Under the pieces are notes generated by a model. The model saw only the letters and a program-made list of their open reading frames with translations, had not been told where the DNA came from and ran no database searches. A stretch of DNA of 6,634 nucleotides from Treponema sp. (GTDB lineage: Bacteria > Spirochaetota > Spirochaetia > Treponematales > Breznakiellaceae), in the NCBI GenBank assembly GCA_031276685.1, contig JAISMQ010000202.1, forward strand, positions 1 to 6,634, given 5' to 3'. This document shows positions 1 through 5,471 of the stretch, one piece after another (within the stretch, counting starts at the first letter, position 1; every line of letters starts with the position of its first letter). The position numbers and the translations under genes were made by a program.

Positions 1-1028
1 GTTTCAAGGTTCAGCTTCCGGTTCGGGTACAGCGGAGTAAGGTTGTCAAAGGGAATACGGTTCTGGGCCACAGTGGGATCGTCGTAGTTGACCGTTTCCA
101 CCCGCAGCATGGCGAAGAAGCGTTCCTGCTCCTTGGGGCTGCGGATCTGGCCGTAAACGGTGTCCCCGGTCTTGAGGGCGAAAAGCCGTATCTGGCTGGG
201 GCTGATGTAGATGTCGTCGGGGCCGGGCAGGTAGGAATTCTGCGGGCTTCTGAGGAAGCCGTAACTGTCGGGGAGTATTTCCAGGGACCCGTAGGCGTAG
301 ATGACCCCGCCGCGTTCGGTATGGGCTTTGAGCAGGGAGAAGATGATCTCCTGCTTCTTCATGTTCACCATGTCCTCGTGGGAAATGTTGTAGCAGGCCG
401 CCAGATCCCGCAGGTCCATCATGTTAAGCCGGATAAGCTCGTTAATGCAGAGCCGGGGCTTCCCGTTGTCCTGATCCCCCCGGGGTTCGGGCTTGCCGTA
501 GATGTCCGGCATGGGGGGAAGACTCTTGGGCAGGGCCATCGCTTCCTGCGAAACCGGGGGCCGCGCCTTGGGCGGGGGGGCCGCGAAATTCCCCTCGGCG
601 GGGGGCTTTGCCGCCGGCCGCGCCCCTTCGGGAAGCCGGGAATAATCCGCGTAGGAATTCCCGTTGTCATAGCCTTCGCCTGAACCCTGCCGGGACCGGG
701 GCTCCCGGTTGTCGCGCTCGCGGGAATCCCGTTCACGCGGCTCCCGTTCACGCGGCTCCCGGTCGCGGGGCTCTCTGGGCGAAACAACCCGCCTGGTCCG
801 GGCCCGGACCACTACCCTGCCCCCCGGACGATCCTCCTGGGTATCGTCCCCGCCCCAGTTGTCTTCGCCGGGGTCCGCCTGGCCTTCCTCCGGTTCGTTA
901 CCGGGGGAAGAAAAATCCTCGTCCCTAACGGGCTCCGCCGGAATTCTCTTTCTCCGGCCCTCCGTTACCTCTTCTTCCAACGGAAGTTCCGCCGACTTCA
1001 CCTTTGTGCTTCTCCGTGCGACTGCCAT
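1..1028 (-). CDS. rho: Transcription termination factor Rho, N-terminal part (3' end outside window)
   Basis: Rho is the hexameric RNA helicase that ends transcription on untranslated RNA. 342 codons are visible; the ATPase domain with its Walker motifs lies beyond the left edge. Residues about 193-235 match the Rho N-terminal helical bundle (INELIRLNMMDLRDLA, then KKQEIIFSLLKAH). Residues about 244-342 match the RNA-binding OB fold: YGSLEILPDSYGFLRSP, then GPDDIYISPSQIR (Y274) and EQERFF, with Phe where E. coli has Tyr110. The 190 or so residues before this are absent from E. coli Rho. They are acidic first, then an Arg/Glu/Pro tract (about 84-113), then Pro/Ala-rich, and look disordered. 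The ATG at 1028 is chosen by convention. An in-frame TTG at 1034 sits at better spacing (6 nt) from AGGAGA at 1046-1041 and may be the real start. The family call is very secure. Confidence 0.96.
   Translation of the reverse strand, partial: MAVARRSTKVKSAELPLEEEVTEGRRKRIPAEPVRDEDFSSPGNEPEEGQADPGEDNWGGDDTQEDRPGGRVVVRARTRRVVSPREPRDREPREREPRERDSRERDNREPRSRQGSGEGYDNGNSYADYSRLPEGARPAAKPPAEGNFAAPPPKARPPVSQEAMALPKSLPPMPDIYGKPEPRGDQDNGKPRLCINELIRLNMMDLRDLAACYNISHEDMVNMKKQEIIFSLLKAHTERGGVIYAYGSLEILPDSYGFLRSPQNSYLPGPDDIYISPSQIRLFALKTGDTVYGQIRSPKEQERFFAMLRVETVNYDDPTVAQNRIPFDNLTPLYPNRKLNLE
727..771 (-). repeat. 15-bp tandem repeat encoding the Arg-Glu-Pro tract of Rho
   Basis: Two perfect 15-bp units (tcccgttcacgcggc on the plus strand, 727-741 and 742-756) are followed by a third with three mismatches (757-771). 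The repeat is in frame with rho and encodes REPRE/REPRD-type pentapeptides. A length that is a multiple of three keeps the frame when copies are gained or lost. Confidence 0.8.
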
Positions 1029-1040
1029 AGACAAACCTGT

Positions 1041-1046
1041 TCTCCT
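1041..1046 (-). promoter_or_regulatory. Shine-Dalgarno site of rho (AGGAGA)
   Basis: AGGAGA on the minus strand lies 12 nt before the ATG at 1028 but only 6 nt before an in-frame TTG at 1034. The site therefore bears on which codon starts Rho. Confidence 0.6.
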
Positions 1047-1052
1047 ATAAAG

Positions 1053-1072
1053 TGTTAAACAAAATGTTAAAC
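1053..1072. repeat. Two direct copies of GTTTAACA before rho
   Basis: The octamer tgttaaac (plus strand) occurs at 1053-1060 and 1065-1072 with a 12-bp period. It spans the cinA stop codon and most of the 38-bp gap to rho. It could be an operator or part of an AT-rich promoter for rho; no clear -35/-10 pair was found. Two short AT-rich copies can also arise by chance. Confidence 0.35.
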
Positions 1073-1624
1073 GGGAGAAGGAACTTCGCTTCCATCACGA
1101 TCTCCCAATAAAATTCGCGTTAATAAGGCTTCCAGCGCTTCCCGGGCGGCGCGTTTCCGAATCTCGTTCCGCGCCCCCCCGAAGTGAAACCTGCGGGCCA
1201 GCGGCGCCCGGCCCCGGCCCGCAGTGGCTATCCACACCGTCCCCACCGGAACCGCCGTCCCGTCGCCCCCGGGGCCCGCCAGCCCGGTAACCGCCACCGC
1301 GTAATCGGCGCCGCTCCGGTCCAGCGCCCCCAGCGCCATCGCGCAGGCGGTTTCCCGGCTTACCGGCCCGAATTTTTCCAGCTCTGCGGCATCAAGGCCC
1401 AGCGCCCTGAGCTTCGCGTCCGCCATGTAGGTAACATACGAACCCCACAGCACCCGCGAGGCGCCGGGGATCCGCGCCACCAGATCCGCCACCATGCCGG
1501 CGGTACAGGATTCCGCCGCCACCATGGTCCGGGAACCCAGGGCCTTTACCAGACGCCGGCCGAGGATCCCGGCGGGGAGGCCGGGTTCCGTTTCGGGGGC
1601 ACGGCTATTCGCGGCGCGGCCCAT
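1067..1624 (-). CDS. Stand-alone CinA C-terminal domain protein, PncC-type nicotinamide-nucleotide amidase
   Basis: 185 residues covering only the CinA C-terminal domain, the size class of E. coli PncC (about 165 aa), without the N-terminal MoaB-like domain of full CinA. Members deamidate nicotinamide mononucleotide to nicotinate mononucleotide in the cytoplasm, for NAD salvage. Visible motifs are AESCTAG at 37-43 with the family's conserved serine, TYMADAKLRALGL at 65-77 with the conserved lysine (K71), GPVSRETACAMA at 86-97, VTGLAGPGGDGTAVPVGTVW at 112-131, and a closing F-GAR--IR motif near 148-156. The first 18 or so residues are a non-conserved lead. The ATG at 1624 lies inside the end of the bactofilin gene (20-bp overlap), so translation is probably coupled. 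No strong ribosome site is seen. Function is from family knowledge; the fold call is secure. Confidence 0.92.
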   Translation of the reverse strand: MGRAANSRAPETEPGLPAGILGRRLVKALGSRTMVAAESCTAGMVADLVARIPGASRVLWGSYVTYMADAKLRALGLDAAELEKFGPVSRETACAMALGALDRSGADYAVAVTGLAGPGGDGTAVPVGTVWIATAGRGRAPLARRFHFGGARNEIRKRAAREALEALLTRILLGDRDGSEVPSPV

Positions 1625-2039
1625 GGATTCTCTGCAATTCCGCTTTTATTTCCCCGGTAGGGCGGGAGAATATCTCCACTTCCTTATCCGCCCCGGTCAT
1701 GCTGCACTGGCCCTCGAACAGCACCCCGTCGGCAATCCGGAGCCGCGCCGCAGTAATATCCCCGCGTACTTCCGCGCCGCTTAGCATATCCACCTTGTCT
1801 ATCGCGTAGACGGCGCCGACCACGGTACCGTAGACCGTAAGGGACGTAACGGAAATGCGGTCCGCCTCTACCACCGCGCCCTCATCAACGATAAGCGCCC
1901 CGGTAGCCTCTATGGTACCCTTGAATTTCCCCCGGATCCGCAGGGTTTCCCGAAAGCGGAGAAACCCGTCAAACACGGTGGTTTCCCCCAGAACTACCTC
2001 GGCGGGGCCGTCTTTCTTTTTAACTTCGGTTTTAACCAT
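1605..2039 (-). CDS. Bactofilin family polymer-forming cytoskeletal protein
   Basis: 144 residues with a short charged, probably flexible N-terminus (1-17), a central right-handed beta-helix of about 100 residues (18-118), and a short charged tail. The helix shows the bactofilin rhythm of V/I-x-G turns: TVFDGFLRF, LRIRGKFKGTIEATG, LIVDEGAVVEADRI, LTVYGTVVGAV, VDMLSGAEVRGDI and LRIADGVLFEGQCSM. Bactofilins assemble without nucleotide into filaments on the inner face of the cytoplasmic membrane. They place cell-wall or motility factors and, in curved and helical bacteria, affect cell shape. There is no transmembrane segment. The gene starts 8 bp after the response regulator stop and overlaps cinA by 20 bp, so the three are probably co-transcribed. 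Its ribosome site is weak (AGGA about 11 nt upstream), consistent with coupling to the preceding gene. Confidence 0.92.
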   Translation of the reverse strand: MVKTEVKKKDGPAEVVLGETTVFDGFLRFRETLRIRGKFKGTIEATGALIVDEGAVVEADRISVTSLTVYGTVVGAVYAIDKVDMLSGAEVRGDITAARLRIADGVLFEGQCSMTGADKEVEIFSRPTGEIKAELQRIHGPRRE

Positions 2040-2047
2040 GCCCTGAA

Positions 2048-2755
2048 CTATTCCTGACGCCCGTAAGCCCGGTTTTGATCTTCCAGCTCCCTAAGGCCCA
2101 CTTCGTTTTTCTTTAGCTCGTCCCATTCCACCATCGTCTTTTCGATCCGCCCCTCCAGTTCCGCTATCCGCTGCCGCAGGGAACGGCTTTTTTCCGCCGC
2201 TTCCACAAGCACCGGCGAAACCTTCCCGGCCCCGTCCCCCAGGCGCGAACACTTCGCCAAAACCACGTCCATCTCGTCAAGCCCGCGGATAAAGTCGCGC
2301 AGGCTGTCTCCGGTATCCTTGTTTAGGGCTTCCGCCAGGCACAGCCGCTCTTCCCGCACCGCGATCTGGGCGAAGAGCTCGCGGTTCCGCAGCACGACCC
2401 GGATGCGGGCGAGGACTTCGGAAAAGTTGAAAGGCTTGGTGATGTAATCCTCTACCCCCAGTTCATAACCTTCCAGTTTGTCCTTTACATCGTCAAGGGC
2501 GGAAAACATGACAACCGGAATATCCTGGAATTTTGGATCCGCCTTAAGGGTTTTTGTCACTTCCCAGCCCGACATACGGGGCATAATATTGTCCAGCAGG
2601 ATAAGATCCGGCAAAAACTGCCTGACCTTTTCCAGAGCTTCCAGCCCGTCGTTTGCCTTATCGACCGTAAAGCCGAGCTTGGAAAGCATGACTTCGAAGA
2701 ACTCAAGATTAAGCTGCTCATCGTCAACTATGAGTATCTTCTTTCGGGTATTCAT
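2048..2755 (-). CDS. Response regulator: REC domain plus C-terminal coiled coil
   Basis: 235 residues. Residues 5-122 are a complete receiver domain: acidic pair D11-D12 in ILIVDDE, phospho-acceptor D55 in LILLDNIMPRMSGWEV, the switch serine S85 in VVMFSALDD, and K107 in DYITKPF. All catalytic positions are intact, so it should accept phosphate from a histidine kinase, which is not in this window. Residues about 123-235 contain no DNA-binding, GGDEF or other known output domain. They are charged and helical, and 186-230 (LRQRIAELEGRIEKTMVEWDE and following) looks like a coiled coil, so output is probably by protein-protein contact. AAGGAAGG at 2768-2761 is a strong ribosome site 5 nt from the ATG. 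It heads the block with bactofilin and cinA. The target is unknown; the bactofilin is a possible partner by adjacency only. Confidence 0.92.
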   Translation of the reverse strand: MNTRKKILIVDDEQLNLEFFEVMLSKLGFTVDKANDGLEALEKVRQFLPDLILLDNIMPRMSGWEVTKTLKADPKFQDIPVVMFSALDDVKDKLEGYELGVEDYITKPFNFSEVLARIRVVLRNRELFAQIAVREERLCLAEALNKDTGDSLRDFIRGLDEMDVVLAKCSRLGDGAGKVSPVLVEAAEKSRSLRQRIAELEGRIEKTMVEWDELKKNEVGLRELEDQNRAYGRQE

Positions 2756-2858
2756 TGGTCCCTTCCTTGCCGCCGCCTGTTACTCATCTGAAAACAAGGA
2801 ACCACCGTCCGCCGTGCCCTGGCCGTTTATGTTGAACAAACAGCCCAATAAGGCCGAA
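2756..2858. other. 103-bp gap between lnt and the response regulator
   Basis: This is the longest gene-free stretch in the window. It holds a hairpin just after lnt (2821-2845) and the ribosome site of the response regulator (2761-2768). I see no convincing sigma-70 promoter pair, yet the size of the gap suggests that the downstream block may have its own promoter. Confidence 0.5.
2821..2845 (-). terminator. Hairpin after lnt, possible terminator or RNA-processing site
   Basis: On the minus strand GGCTGTTT and AAACGGCC form an 8-bp stem with one G-U pair and a 9-nt loop, 14 nt after the lnt stop. No T-run follows, so it is not a classical intrinsic terminator. It may instead stabilise the lnt message end or mark a boundary. 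Confidence 0.35.
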
Positions 2859-4517
2859 CTACCGGTTTCTTCCGTTCGCAGCAGAATCATTTTTTAATGC
2901 TAGAAGTATACGGGATACCGCGCCGAGAATCAACAGGGCCGCCGCCAGGGCCGCGAAAAACACGCCCAGGTAATCCCCGTAGGCGGTATACAAAGTCCCG
3001 CCGGAAAGGACGGGGACCTCCGCGGTGATCCAGGACTCCGCAAAGGGCGGGGCCAGGGCGATAACGCGGCCGTCGGGGTTTATCCCGCAGGTCTGGCCTG
3101 ATGCCGTGGAACGGACCACGGAACGGCGGTTCTCCACAGCCCGGAACACCGCCATAGTCAAATGCTGGTTCTGGGCCGTAAGGCTATGGGACCAGGCGTC
3201 ATTGCTCAGATTCACGATAAGCTCCGCGCCGTTCCGCACGAATTCCCGGCTTAAATAGCCAAAACTGTCCTCAAAACAGATGGGGGTGGAGAATTTCAGG
3301 ATCCCGGGGCCGCCGCCGCGCGGAACGGGGACGGAAAAAACCGTCGCCTCCTTCCCGCGTTCCCAAAAGTGGGTGTCCGCCTTGACCAACGCATTGTAGA
3401 TCCGGGGGAACTGCCGCTCGTAGGGAAAATACTCCGTAAAGGGCACCAGGTGGAGCTTGCGGTACAGATCGCGGATCTCCGCCCCCTGGAAAAGCAAAAC
3501 GGCGTTGTAGTCCACGCGCTCCCAGCCGCCAAGGCCGTTCCCCTCCAGGCGGGCGTCATCGTTCCCCAGCACGAAGGGGACCTCCTGCCGGGAAAGGTAG
3601 TTCAGAAGCTCCCGGACCAGATCCCAGGATTCCCGATCGTCCCGGTAGTTGCTGTGCCAGTAGATCCGGGGGACAAACGCGGTTTCGGACCAGACCACCA
3701 TGTCGGGCTTTGGCTCGGCCCGCAGGGCCTCGTCGGAAAGGCGGCTTAACACCCGCAAATTCTGCCGGTATTCGTCCATGTCCCCGCGCCAGGGGTCGGT
3801 GTTGTGCTGGATCAGCGCGATACGGGCCACCGGCGCGCCCCCGTAGTCCTCCCGGGAAAGGAACCCGTAGCCAAGGGCAAGGCACAGGCAGGCGAACCAG
3901 GCGACGGCGCTTACCCGCTCCCGGCGGAAAAACCCGGCGACAGCCTGCGGCACCGCCCGGCCCGCGCCGGCCAGCGCGGCGCCCAGCCAGGCGGAGGGGA
4001 ACATAACCAGGGCGCACACCGCCCACACGCCCCCCAGCCGGGCCACCTGGATGACGGGGATAATTTCCCACTGGGAATAGCCGGAGATCCCGTAGGGGTA
4101 GCCCAAAAAGCCCAGGGTCCGCAGGTACTCGTAGGCCAGCCAGACGGCCCACTGGGTCAGGTAAAAACGGCGGCGAAAGAGGATCCCGGCCAGTTTAAGC
4201 AGGGGAAAGGTTAGGCCCAGGTAGACCGTGTAGATGGTATTGATAATGAGCCCCGCCATCGGGTGGAACGCGCCCATCCAATAGTTAAAGAGGCTGTAGG
4301 CCCCGTAGCCGTACAATGCGCCCCAGAAGACCGAGGCGGGCAGGCTTACGCGGTTAACCAGCAGAAAAACCGGGGCCCAGGCAAACCAGGCCAGCAGGGG
4401 GATTCCTTTTTCTACCAGAGGGTTGGGGAACGAAAGGGTAAAAAGCGCCATCCCCAGGACCGCGAGCCCCAGGTTGGCGAAGAACCGGCGGGCGGGCGAA
4501 TCGGCGGCCGGATTCAT
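2859..4517 (-). CDS. lnt: Apolipoprotein N-acyltransferase
   Basis: Transfers the third acyl chain from phospholipid to the N-terminal cysteine of lipoproteins, in the cytoplasmic membrane with the active site facing the periplasm. 552 residues from the chosen ATG (E. coli 512). Residues about 10-220 form several hydrophobic segments with the family motif GFLGYPYGISGYSQ. A nitrilase-like domain follows (about 230-500), with the triad E278 (WSETAF), K354 (YRKLHLVPFTEYFP) and C414 (TPICFED); E362 matches a further conserved glutamate eight residues after the lysine. A last membrane segment follows TAYGDYLG near the C-terminus. The ATG at 4517 overlaps the HU stop as ATGA; a GTG six codons upstream (4535) is a poorer choice. 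Co-transcription with the HU gene is likely. Lipoproteins dominate spirochaete envelopes, so a complete triad is expected. The annotation is very secure. Confidence 0.97.
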   Translation of the reverse strand: MNPAADSPARRFFANLGLAVLGMALFTLSFPNPLVEKGIPLLAWFAWAPVFLLVNRVSLPASVFWGALYGYGAYSLFNYWMGAFHPMAGLIINTIYTVYLGLTFPLLKLAGILFRRRFYLTQWAVWLAYEYLRTLGFLGYPYGISGYSQWEIIPVIQVARLGGVWAVCALVMFPSAWLGAALAGAGRAVPQAVAGFFRRERVSAVAWFACLCLALGYGFLSREDYGGAPVARIALIQHNTDPWRGDMDEYRQNLRVLSRLSDEALRAEPKPDMVVWSETAFVPRIYWHSNYRDDRESWDLVRELLNYLSRQEVPFVLGNDDARLEGNGLGGWERVDYNAVLLFQGAEIRDLYRKLHLVPFTEYFPYERQFPRIYNALVKADTHFWERGKEATVFSVPVPRGGGPGILKFSTPICFEDSFGYLSREFVRNGAELIVNLSNDAWSHSLTAQNQHLTMAVFRAVENRRSVVRSTASGQTCGINPDGRVIALAPPFAESWITAEVPVLSGGTLYTAYGDYLGVFFAALAAALLILGAVSRILLALKNDSAANGRNR

Positions 4518-4819
4518 GGCTGCCCCGCGCTCCACACGGCCTGTTTTAGTTCCTGGCCCGGCCTAAAGACCGCGATACCGTGGGAAGTAACCGCCACTTC
4601 CTCCCCCGTTTTGGGGTTCCGGGCCTTTGAACGGCCCTTGCGGATTTTGACCTCGAACGTACCAAAACCCCTTAGCTCGATTGATGAATTCCGTACCAGG
4701 GCTTTTTTTATTTCATCGATAAACGAATCAACTACGGCCTGCGCCAGCTTCCGGCTTATTCCGGCTTTTTCACACAGGGAATCGACTATATCCGCTTTGG
4801 TATACTTTCCGGCCGCCAT
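4514..4819 (-). CDS. HU/IHF-family DNA-binding protein
   Basis: 101 residues, slightly longer than typical HU (about 90). HU dimers bend and wrap DNA and help compact the nucleoid. Residues 1-45 are the helical dimerisation part (TKADIVDSLCEKAGISRKLA). GFGTF at 51-55 opens the beta sheet, ARNPKTGEE at 66-74 is the tip of the DNA-clamping arm with the intercalating proline at P69, and FRPGQELK at 85-92 closes the domain. The last 8 residues (from W96) are a non-conserved tail. TAAGG at 4828-4824 is a ribosome site 4 nt from the ATG. The stop overlaps the lnt start as ATGA. It lies 54 bp after rpsT. I cannot separate HU from IHF-like subtypes by eye; HU is more likely for a single spirochaete gene. 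Confidence 0.95.
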   Translation of the reverse strand: MAAGKYTKADIVDSLCEKAGISRKLAQAVVDSFIDEIKKALVRNSSIELRGFGTFEVKIRKGRSKARNPKTGEEVAVTSHGIAVFRPGQELKQAVWSAGQP

Positions 4820-4839
4820 TATGCCTTACCGCGCCGCAG

Positions 4840-4871
4840 GGGATCCGCCGCTACTGCCACCAACGGATCCC
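4840..4871 (-). promoter_or_regulatory. Strong hairpin between rpsT and the HU gene
   Basis: GGGATCCG and CGGATCCC form a perfect 8-bp stem, extended by two G-U pairs and one G-C pair, around a loop of about 10 nt. It starts 3 nt after the rpsT stop and ends about 12 nt before the HU ribosome site. No T-run follows. It may be a processing or stabilising element that sets the relative expression of S20 and HU. Confidence 0.45.
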
Positions 4872-4873
4872 GG

Positions 4874-5149
4874 TTACTGGGCGGCCTTTACCGAATTGAA
4901 GAATCGCTGCATCCGGGACTTTTTGCGGGCGGCGTTGTTCTTCTTGATGATCCCCTTTCCCGCGGCCGTATCGATCTTCTTGATCATGTCCTTCAGCGCC
5001 GCTTCCGCCTCCGTAATTTCTTTTTTCTGGGCCAGAGCAAGTAACTTTTTGACGCTGGTCCTGACCGCGGTTCGCGCCGACTAGTTCCTAAGCCGGCGTT
5101 CCTCGCTGCGCCGGTGACGTTTTTCTGCGGAACTGCTCTTACCTGCCAA
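4874..5149 (-). pseudogene. rpsT: 30S ribosomal protein S20 gene with an in-frame amber codon at codon 23
   Basis: S20 binds 16S rRNA early in assembly of the small subunit. The frame from TTG 5149 to TAA 4874 spans 91 codons (S20 is usually 85-90). It reads MAGKSSSAEKRHRRSEERR, then LRN, then TAG (5083-5081), then SARTAVRTSVKKLLALAQKK, and ends with K-NNAARKKSRMQRFFNSVKAAQ. Both halves align with S20 of E. coli and Bacillus without gap: the N-to-RT spacing after NA in those proteins equals the spacing here with one residue in place of the stop. A Lys codon AAG would need one base change to give TAG. TTG is chosen as start because GGAGGG lies 7 nt upstream and it yields the usual M-A-x-x-S-A-x-K-R beginning. 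An in-frame ATG at 5164 overlaps that Shine-Dalgarno site. Identity is sure; whether the stop is real, or an error in the read sequence, is open. Confidence 0.88.
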
Positions 5150-5154
5150 AAGAA

Positions 5155-5170
5155 AACCCTCCATAGGGCT
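5155..5170 (-). promoter_or_regulatory. rpsT ribosome binding site within a small hairpin
   Basis: GGAGGG (5162-5157) lies 7 nt before the TTG start of rpsT and decides that start. AGCCCT and AGGGTT can pair around an ATGG loop, partly hiding the site. E. coli rpsT also starts with UUG and is repressed translationally by its own product, so similar control is possible here; that part is inference. Confidence 0.5.
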
Positions 5171-5189
5171 ACGTCAAGCGCGCGCCCGA

Positions 5190-5195
5190 ATTGTA
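5190..5195 (-). promoter_or_regulatory. Possible -10 element (TACAAT) for rpsT
   Basis: TACAAT on the minus strand matches the TATAAT consensus at five of six bases and lies about 40 bp before the rpsT start. The sequence 16-18 bp further upstream is T-rich but is not a good -35, so this promoter is weakly supported. Confidence 0.25.
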
Positions 5196-5204
5196 CTGTT
5201 TGCC

Positions 5205-5240
5205 GGGCTTTTAAAAACCCGGCCGGTTTTGAAAAAGCCC
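5205..5240 (-). terminator. Hairpin at the end of the zinc-ribbon gene, possible terminator
   Basis: The outer arms GGGCTTTT and AAAAGCCC (8 bp) enclose an inner AAAACC/GGTTTT stem with a 5-nt loop, separated by a small asymmetric bulge. It begins at the last base of the zinc-ribbon stop codon. On the minus strand the inner stem ends in GGGTTTTT, which could act as a compact intrinsic terminator. Read-through into rpsT cannot be excluded. Confidence 0.45.
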
Positions 5241-5410
5241 TATCTAAAATCCGAAGGACGGCGTTCAACGCGCTTGCATTTTTCACATTCGGCAATGTTT
5301 TTTATTTTGCCGTTTTCAAAAAGGGTCTTCATTTTGACCTCGCCCCCGCAGGAACAGAAGAATTTCTGCGTGGCGCTCGCTGTACGCGCGTTTTTACTGG
5401 CCTGGGCCAT
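5240..5410 (-). CDS. Small zinc-ribbon protein, 56 aa, function unknown
   Basis: A complete short frame: MAQASKNARTASATQKFF, then CSCGG, then EVKMKTLFENGKIKNIA, then ECEKCKRVERRPSDFR, ending in TAG. The pairs C19-x-C21 and C42-x-x-C45 lie about 20 residues apart with a beta-hairpin-like stretch between them, the layout of a zinc ribbon. The protein is basic and has no signal peptide or membrane segment, so it is cytoplasmic and could contact nucleic acid or the ribosome. AAGGAG at 5422-5417 is an excellent ribosome site 6 nt before the ATG, and a TTGACA promoter lies upstream. This strong initiation context and the four ordered cysteines are the case for a real gene. It resembles small zinc-ribbon hypothetical proteins; I cannot assign a function. 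It precedes rpsT and a ribosome-related role is only a guess. Confidence 0.8.
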   Translation of the reverse strand: MAQASKNARTASATQKFFCSCGGEVKMKTLFENGKIKNIAECEKCKRVERRPSDFR

Positions 5411-5422
5411 GATCATCTCCTT
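5411..5422 (-). promoter_or_regulatory. Ribosome binding site of the zinc-ribbon gene
   Basis: AAGGAG followed by ATGATC and then the ATG at 5410: near-consensus sequence at ideal spacing. It is the main support for the start of this short gene. Confidence 0.75.
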
Positions 5423-5428
5423 GCAGCC

Positions 5429-5455
5429 GCGCCGTTAGCGTCATGCCGTTGGCGC
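5429..5455 (-). repeat. Two direct copies of CGCYAACGGC in the leader of the zinc-ribbon gene
   Basis: On the plus strand gccgttagcg (5431-5440) and gccgttggcg (5445-5454) differ at one base and have a 14-bp period. The flanks gcgcc (5429-5433) and ggcgc (5451-5455) can also pair as a 5-bp stem. The element sits between promoter and ribosome site, so it could be an operator or a leader RNA structure. Confidence 0.4.
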
Positions 5456-5471
5456 ATGTGTTTTAATCAAA

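Noticed and set aside
321..928. Open frames on both strands overlapping rho
   Set aside because: They are out-of-frame readings of the charged, GC-rich rho extension, with Arg/Pro/Gly-rich products and no ribosome site.
3556..4152. A 198-codon minus-strand frame inside lnt
   Set aside because: It is the alternative frame of lnt, whose own frame carries the catalytic triad and membrane segments.
4518..4535. GTG start for lnt six codons upstream
   Set aside because: The ATG at 4517 forms an ATGA overlap with the HU stop, and the extra residues are not part of the family N-terminus.
5081..5083. TAG reassigned to an amino acid in this organism
   Set aside because: TAG is the only visible stop of four other genes in the window, at their expected C-terminal ends, so general reassignment is unlikely. 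A rare suppressor remains possible.
4263..5084. A 273-codon open frame on the plus strand
   Set aside because: It is antisense to lnt, HU and rpsT, all of which have clear family motifs. Its translation has no recognisable domain.
5150..5164. In-frame ATG as start of rpsT
   Set aside because: It overlaps the GGAGGG ribosome site and would add five residues to an N-terminus that already matches the family when started at TTG 5149.
4993..5295. A 100-codon minus-strand frame beginning MPNVKNASA
   Set aside because: The opening looks superficially like an S20 N-terminus, but the rest does not. The real S20 halves are in another frame, and this frame crosses the end of the zinc-ribbon gene.
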